A stretch of 50,807 bases of DNA from Mnemiopsis leidyi. Its lineage: Eukaryota; Ctenophora; Tentaculata; Lobata; Bolinopsidae. The stretch spans positions 93,203 to 144,009 of the forward strand of contig JH153440.1 in NCBI GenBank assembly GCA_000226015.1, written 5' to 3'. The notes under the pieces were generated by a model. The model was not told the DNA's origin. It was given only the letters and a program-made list of their open reading frames with translations, and searched no databases. Shown one piece after another: positions 22,401 through 31,400 of this stretch. How positions within the stretch are numbered: position 1 is the stretch's first letter; each line of letters begins with the position of its first letter. The position numbers and the translations under genes are program-made.

Positions 22401-25400
22401 ATATCTAAAGGATGAAATCTTATTTGAGACGGTTCACAATCAAATACGTCTTGTCGATTTTGATTGTTTTAAATGGTCTTTACGTACTGCTTGAGGATCA
22501 CAAAGTAGTAGTGGAAGATACGGTGAGAGATACCGCAAATGTATCTGACGTTAAACACAAGACGTTAAACACAGGAGAGATGAAGGAAAAGAAGGTCAGA
22601 ACTCAAGACATTCCTTATAGAAAGTTTGATCCACCGATAGGAAAAAGGTGGGCACTGGCAATGATTAGAAAGAGACATCCTAATCTTAGATTCTTAACTG
22701 AAATGGTGCCAAGTAATAAAACTGCTATATCAGAATTGTGTGACTTCGGCGATCCAAGTCGAATGAACTGCAGCGCCACTCAGTGTCACTTAAATGGAAG
22801 AACTGTGAGAAGAGAAATCGTGAAAGAGAATCCAAATGACACATTCACGTTTCTACCCAAAAATATGGAGTTTCTGAAGGAGTTCAAAAATCCATGCTGG
22901 AAAGGAAAAGACGATTCAGGGCGGGAATCTTTGTTTTGCGTTCCGTACTTTTTTCTGGCCGGCGTTACAAAATCCGGCACGACAGACTTGTTCAACATGC
23001 TCATATCTCACGCTCTGATTGGGCCTCAAACTGCTGAAAAAGAACCGCACTATCTGGATAGGAAAAGAAGAGGCAGATCATTTAGGATGCACCAACCTCC
23101 CCTCACGCAACCCATGTCCTTTACCTACTATGCAAGTAACCTTAACAATGATCACGATTCATTCCTCATGAGAACCTATCTTAAAGTTGAAGGAGCTGAT
23201 GTCCTGATCCACGGCATCACAATGGACGCTTCTCCCTCCTACATCTGGGATAACGAGTACTGGGAGACATTCCACCCCGGCTTCAAGGAACCTCCCGTTA
23301 CAAACCCAGACACTCTAGCTCTCATCAACCCCTCAGCTAAGATAATCATCGCTCTGCGGGACCCAATAGATCGGATGAGATCAGCCTATCAGTTTTTCTG
23401 TGCCAATGTTGTGAAGAGTGTGTACAAATGTGACAGACCCATAACCCCAGAGAAATACCACAACTTGGTGGTGGAGGCGGTGGAGAGATTTAACAGGTGT
23501 CTCCATAACAACTCTGTCCGGGGATGTGCTTACAGCACGGATACCCACCAGCTGGCTACTCATCTGTATGCCAGCATCTACCACGTATACATTGCTGACT
23601 TCCTCAAGGTATTTCCCCCGGAACAGTTGTTTATCTTCAAGATGGAGGATAGGATCAAAGATCCGGTCACGACTGCGATGAAATTGTGTGACTTTCTCGA
23701 GATTCCAAGGTTTCCCCAGAATGTGATCTACAAGTTGAGGAAACGAGACGTAGCGAACCAAATACCGGGTTCAGAGAAACTGGAGTACGTGTTGCCAGCA
23801 ACGACGGAACTTTTGGAGAACTTCTTCAAACCGTATCTTAGAGACTTAGTCACTATGTTGGGGGATGACAAGTGGTATTGGGATCGACCACGTTAACGCA
23901 AAAATGGTACAGTTTTTTATTGCATAAATATTTGATGGTAATGAATTATGATATTATGGGACCGGAAATGAATTAAAGAAGAGTCTGGAACTTTTTGGAA
24001 TTAGTATAGTAAAGCGTTAAGTTTTCAATCGACAAATATAATTGATTACATATTTGATAACTTAAATTTACATTCACAATTTTTTATATCAGAATTTTTA
24101 ATTTTCATTCGTAACAGATTGCAAGTCACAAAAAGTAAAGTTATCCCACTCACCATAGATTGTGATTTCTGCTCTTCTTTTCTAGCCTGGGCAATTTCAC
24201 CATCTGTATAAAATGGAGGATCAAAAATTAATGCAAGTTTCAGGATCAAAAAAATGATTAATCGAAAAATATGTTATATACTAAATTAAAATCAAGAGGA
24301 ACTTTTTGCAGCTATCTCCTATACAAATTTAAGCTGAATCATGTTCATTGTCACGTCCATTGAGTTCAAGCGAAAAAAGACCTATTCACAAGTGGAAACC
24401 TTTTTACTAGACAGACACCGTTAACCGAAGAAACAAACTGAATTAACTGAACAAACTGAACAAACAAACAAATCAGTCAAACAAACAAAAAACAAACTTA
24501 CGATTAAACCAAAGAACACTTACCAAGAACCTCTCCTTCATTCTTCGCCGCTGCTATAGCTTTGTTAAGTTCGGCAATGTCTGCGTTGTGTGTAGCGTTA
24601 ATATCTTCGGCTTCTTTAAGCTCTCCTCTGAAGATTTGGTTCGGTTAAACAGAAATAAAATATTAAGTTGAATTGCACGCATTATAATTTGATTTAAATA
24701 ATTTTTGTAGTAGGTATTTAATTTTCTAGATAGCCGTTGAAATTAATACGGGGGTTCAACAGTGAACCTCCATAAATAAGTGAAAAATATTTGGGGATGT
24801 ATTGACTGTGGCCCGAGCAGATAAATTAACTGCAGCCAACATTAAACTGAAGACACTAATTAAGACGTGTGAGCAGGAGTCGCCAGAAATCTGGCAACGT
24901 ATTTTATTTTTATTAATGAAGTTACGTTTATCAAGGGGTTTAAAGTTTTCCGTGAACATTCCGAACATTGTCCACCTAAGGCAGAGACTTTAATTCAGTC
25001 CGTCTTTTAGAGGAATATGATTCAATTAAGACCAACTTTTATCGTGCCTAATGAACTCTAAACGGCCATTTTTGTTTTTGCTAGGTTTTTAAGAAAGCCA
25101 TGGCTCCGACTGTGATTGTTAATGATGTTGCAGATGGAGACTCTAGAATTGGAACAGAGGAAGCTTCCCACAGAGAAAGTTTGACGATTGAGGAGGCAGT
25201 CGATAGGGTGGTCGATAAGGTAACTGTCAAACTGGCTCTCACATTGGCGGCCATTAGTTTAGTAATCGTACCTGCGCCGTCTGGGACTTACATTGCAGTT
25301 TTTACCGGTTACATACCTTACAACGATTGGGAATGTACCTCTAAGAAATGTTTTAGTTTACTGGATGAAGCTGAATCACGCAAAGACTTCTACACCCAAA

Positions 25401-28400
25401 AAACGATGTGCGACAATGATTTAGTCGCTGGATCTGACTTTGAATGGACGTACAACAAGCAAACATTTTCTATGGACTGGGGATTCTACTGCAAGAACGA
25501 GTCTAAGTTATCCCTGGTAACGAGCGTACTCTTCATAGGAACCTTCCTAGGGCTTGTATGCTCCACTGCCATATTCGACAGGATCGGCAGAAGGAGGGGA
25601 GCAATGATGGGAAGTTTTCTAAGTATGGCTACCTTCGCTATCAGCTCAGCTGCTAACAACTATATCATCCTTCTGTTTCTCCGCATAATCTACGGTTTTG
25701 GGATCATTATCGTGTACACAGGAGCATATTGCTGGATCGTTGAACTGGCTCCACAGCGGCTGCGGAACATGACCAGCAACATGTGCACATTGGCGGGCTG
25801 GACGACAGGGGTGTTTGCCTTGATAGGACTAAACTACCTGATTGATAAGTGGCAGTACGTTTATTTGGCTACGGCTGGCATGAATGCTCTTACTATTATA
25901 CTCTTTTTCGTGTTGCCGGTTCCTGTGTCTCCCAGATTTTCTCTTATCAAGGGAAGAAAGGAAGAAGCGTTGAAAACACTTAAAATTTTAGCAGAAATGA
26001 GCGACAACAAAGTTCCCCTGGACAAAGTCGAGCTGTTGTACGAAGAGAGAAAACAGTCGTATCTGGAGCAGATAAAAGATTTCAGACAACACCCCAACAT
26101 GAGACGGGAGACTCTCCTGGGAATGAGTGTTTGGTTCATGGTGGCCCTGTTTTTCTATAGCTATCAGTTCGGATGGAGCAAGATGGGAACTGAACTACAC
26201 GGTATCTACTTCTTCGCAGCCTTGGGGGAGGCCATAGCCTTCGTCATCGCTGTACCCCTGTGCCGAGTTCTCGGTCGTAAGAAATCCCTCATCTTCTCCT
26301 TCATGTCCGTTGTAGTAATGAACGCAGTGGCTGCGCTGGACGTCAGGTTTTCGGAGGACTGGAGTCTGGAACACCTGGCGAGCATGTTGGGTAGTATCGG
26401 AGCTGGAACTGCCTTTGTCCTGGTGTATCTGTACACAGGGGAGCTGGCCCCGACCTCCCACCGGGGCATGATCCTCTGTCTGAGTTCCAGCTCCGCTAGG
26501 ATTGGGAGTTTTGTGGGTCCCTATGTGAACCTGCTATACGGAGTTACAGACAGGAGGGTTCCGCTAGCTCTCTTTGCTGGACTGTCCTTCTTGGCTAGCG
26601 TGGTGGTGTGGTTCCTGCCTGATACCACTGGGAGGACTGTTCCTGAGACTCCTGGAGATGTCGAGGTTCTCGCCAAGATGGGGAATAAGGGAAAAGACAA
26701 CAAAAACGAGGGGGCTTGAACCTGTTATAGACTTTTGACTAAGCTGGCATGATGTTATCAAAGCTCTCATGGTATGGACATAGCTTGATAATGTTCAAGC
26801 GTCAGCAATGTTGAAGCATTTGCAATGGACGATTCAAATGAATATTGTTGATTTTTCGCACGAAAAAGGTGTTGTGTTACAGATCTACGAAACATTTGAA
26901 AATTGAAATTTGAAAATATCTTATATCTAAAAAATTACTTTATAACTTTACCACTCGAGTCATTTTCTAATAATTCCTCACAGCCTTATATATTCACAAA
27001 CAACCTCTTTTCGTCTGGAATATGGATATAAATAATTTAACGAAGCTGAGTTGAAGACTTACTGAACTCCCTCAAGAGTTTTCCTGATGTTTGCTAGTTC
27101 GCTCCGCAGCTGTTGTCGCTCGGACTCAGCTCTACCATCAGCCTGTGTAACAAGCACAAGTCAGATATGTGCGTGCTTGTGTGTTGGCATGTTATCAAAT
27201 ACTACTTGCTGTTTCTCGTGCAATACAAACAAATATCATACATTCTTAGACAGCAGGCCCTAAATACAACTGTATCCACTTACATGCTTTACTATTGATA
27301 TAAATCCATTTAGCACTAACACATTTCCCCACTGGTACTGACCACGCATTTTTACCAATAGCATTGAAAGTTAGAACACATGAATACAGCTGCAATTCGA
27401 GTTCTGCATTTACCACATATAAAGCTTACCAACCACCAAATACCGTGGCATCTACGTTACACAGTACACACTTGAATTGCAGTAGCACTAACTCGAAACT
27501 TTAAATATACAGAATAATACACTGTACACACTAGCACTAGCAGAAACTCAAAACTTTAATAAACAGATCAATGATATTCATGTTTGCTTCATCACCCATG
27601 TTCACTACACAACAAACATTAAAACACGGATAAAAGCAATTTCACGGGCACAGTACTAGCACAATGCGGCCCTACCAGACTTGACTTATTCTTAGCTTCG
27701 TTCATTTCCACATGGACAGCTTCCAGCTGACTTTTTGCCTGTATTTCGTTTTTTGTTAAAATTTACAAGTTTTGAGAAAATAAAAGGGATTCATCACAAT
27801 TCGTAGTTACCTTTTTTAGCTTTAATTTAGCTTTTCCGTATAAATCTTGTGTATATTTCAATGCTAACTTACTCTGAAATTGGCGTAGATAAAAAATCAA
27901 CAACTTAATATGTTAAATGAAAAAAAAATTTACAAAGAAATGCCGCTATGTGTTATTCTCAATCGATAGATAATCCTGATCCTGATTTTAAATGATCCTA
28001 AACCTAAAACAACGCGATAAATAATTGTCGCAGTAAGCAGTTTTTACCTCTTTAAGATCGGCCGAAATCCCCTCAAGACTTTTCTTGTCAACCTCGAGCT
28101 TTTCTTTGATGTTGGGGCTGTTAACAAATCACATCAATTAAATAGCATCACTGATGACCGAAATAACTCCATGATTCATGATTGGACCAAATGAAGTTTA
28201 TAAGCATTTCAAGAAGCACGTGATATAACCAACCACTGAGCCGTGAGCTCCTCGATAGAGTTCTGTAAAAGTCGGTTCCTCTCCACGGCCGCCAGAACCT
28301 GTTTTTCCATCTCTTTCTTCTCCTCTAACCAGTTGTCTAGGTCCCATCGGAGTTCAGCAATGTCCTGGGCACACGCCTCGTGTTCTAAAGAGGTGTTGTA

Positions 28401-31400
28401 GTTCTAGAAATCGTCAAGAATAGTCTTGTTAAGTGTCAACATTTGATCGGTCATGTCGGTCATGTTTCTTGTGCTTTCCAAATACTGATTGTTGGTACTT
28501 TAATTTATAGTTATATACATTTATAGTTATATACATTTATAGTTATATTAGGGTGGTGGCAACCACCCCAGAAAAGACACCCCCTAGTATGACAACATGA
28601 AGTGTGGTATACAGCCAGACGGCAAATAAAAACAAGAAGGCCAGGATCTATAGAACTCACCAAGCTGCACCAGACAGCAAATAAAAACAAGAACGCCAGG
28701 ATCTATAAAACTCACCAAGCTGCACCAGACGGCAAATAAAAACAAGAACGCCAGGATCTATAGAACTCACCAAGCTGCACTAGACAGCAAACAAGAACGC
28801 CAGGACCTATAAAACTCACCAAGCTGCACAGCTTTAGGAAGAATGTAAAGCCTTCTCCGCTCCACTTTGTCGACTTGAACCTGGAGCAACTTTACTCGCT
28901 CTACCTCTCGCTGATAGGCTCGTATTGTCTGTTGTCGGTCTTGCTCCAGACGAGATATCAGCGTCTTCACTTCCTCTACTACTTCTAGACCCTGTATAGA
29001 AGAATGTAGATCAGATCTTTTTATATAATAATTCCTACATACGTTGATAACAAACACACTGAGTTTAACCCGCAAAGTACTCAACAAAAATTGAAACAGC
29101 AAGCAGAACAAATAGAAAAAACGGTTACCGGATTGGTAGTGAGGGAGGTGACTTTGACAGAAATCCCAGGAGTAGGACCGATCATGTTTTCCAGCCTCCC
29201 ACTCTCATCATAGCTGAGCTCCCGAGGTATCTCCAACTGTCTCTGTAACGCTGCTAGATGGGCTGCAACCTGCAATTCAACACTTTTCAAAAGGCCGCTT
29301 TTGTATAATACCCAAGTGTAGCAATTGTAAGTACTGCATCAACAGGTAACATCATCAGATAGCGCTTACTTTGCTATTTAGCTAAAACATTCAAAATTGG
29401 TTGTTATAATATATGCATTGCACCGACATGATATAATAAGATATTATGGATATACTTGTATAATGTATGATAACAATCAGCCTCCAGCCACAAAAGACAC
29501 GTTGTTTACTTGTATTTTCCTTGTAATTTCACACCTTACTGCTGGTCTAACTTTTCTTCTAGCTCAAAGTTGAAAGCGCCCTTATAGGGGTTGGAGCGTA
29601 TTTTTACATAGCCTAATGCACAGAACGTGACGAGATCTACCATACCTGAAATTTTAACGTCTCTATCTCTTTCCGTTTGGACTCTTACTTGTCCCCCAAT
29701 TTGTAGATTTTTTGGGCCTTTTTTGAGCCTTTCAGGCCTTAAAGGGTCTCAAGAGAGGTCTAAGCAAATTTTAACAAAGCCTAATGCAGTGAAAGTGACG
29801 AGATCTACCATACCTGAAATTTTCACGTCTCTATCTGTTTCCGTTCGGACTCCAACTCATTTGCAAAAAGAGTCGTCGAAACACTTCACATTATAATACT
29901 ATAGGGGTGACAACTTTTTTATGAACCCGGGCTAAAATTGGACATAAAATCGATTTAGCATAGTCTCGCTCGAAGTTCAAAAATTTTCGGTTAAGTGTCT
30001 TTTCTGGGGTATTTGACCACTCAATAGATAATATGTTCTGGTTAACCACTTTAACGATTAACAGCCGTTTGATCAAATATCCATATTATTATCCACAGTT
30101 ATGTAAATAGAAATGCCATTTAAGATAATTTTACTTTTACTTACTTTGTTTATACATGGCAGGTTAGTGTTTGTCCATTCACAGCTGTCCCTTCTCAAAC
30201 CACCAAGCTGGGGAATATGCACCATCTCATCACCTGTAATGGGATTGTATTTTATATCTAGATATTTTAAATCCAATTAACATGACCAGGTCATCTATTA
30301 TAGTATTATGTGTTGATTTTTAATTCTTCTAACATGTCAATTTTTAATTCAGTGCCCTCGATGGATATGATGCTTTTGAAAAAGGTAGATAAGTTTTCAT
30401 CTTAGGAAGTCGTCATCAAAGGAGCACAAAACAGGGACTGTTTGATTAAAAGGGAGCTTACCTGGGGTATATATAGTGATAGCAGATTCAATTCCGTCAC
30501 TTGCTGCAGTTGTAGGGGCTGGAGGGTGGTCTGCCATATCCAGCACTGTTTGATCACCCGGGTCCATGTCCACTAGATCCAGTGCACTCTCATTCTGAAA
30601 ACGTCATCATAGTTCAGTGAAAGTACACATTTATAGAAACTCACTCCTGCTGTATGAAACAGCAACAAAACCGTATGGGATAGTAAGTTTTTATTTTAAC
30701 AAATTTAAATGGGTGAAAAATTGAACTCGAAATGTCATTTTATGTGATAAAAATGTGATGGGGTAAAAAATTGAACTCAACATGTCATTTTAAGTGTTTA
30801 AAATGAGGATTGAGCATAACCTCATTTTTCGCTCATAAATTGGACAGCTTGTTATCTTTGGGGATAATTTTTTAATAAAAAAGGGCAAGAAACCTTTTAT
30901 ACGATTTTATGATGTAAAATAATGCAACACTGTTACATAATAGCAGGGCAACTAGAGTTGATGTGAATGTTAAAGTACTGCAAAAAATTTCGATTCTTAT
31001 ATCTTCTTCAGGACCTTGCCTGCGCACGTGCTTTGAATCTGTACCTAATTCATTGACATGAGGATAATCTTGGAAATTTATTTTGAAGTTTTTCGACTTT
31101 GACTATATACTAAGGTTAGTTGGACTCACTTCCAAAAATTGACTTGATAAGATTTAGAGGATAAATAATTTTTACCATCTATTTCTTAACACTTTAGGAA
31201 TATTTTTAACCTCAATTATGCCCCATAACTGACTTTGTGAATGCCTTTGATGCAATTTTTCAATGTTCAAGTGTGTATTTAAAAGCATCTGAGAAATCTT
31301 ATCTTGATAACATCACTGAAGAGATAGTTATGAGGATAAAAAAAGCCCAAAATAAAACCAAAAATGTAGAAAAAAGTCAAAATATTCTCAAATTTAGCAG

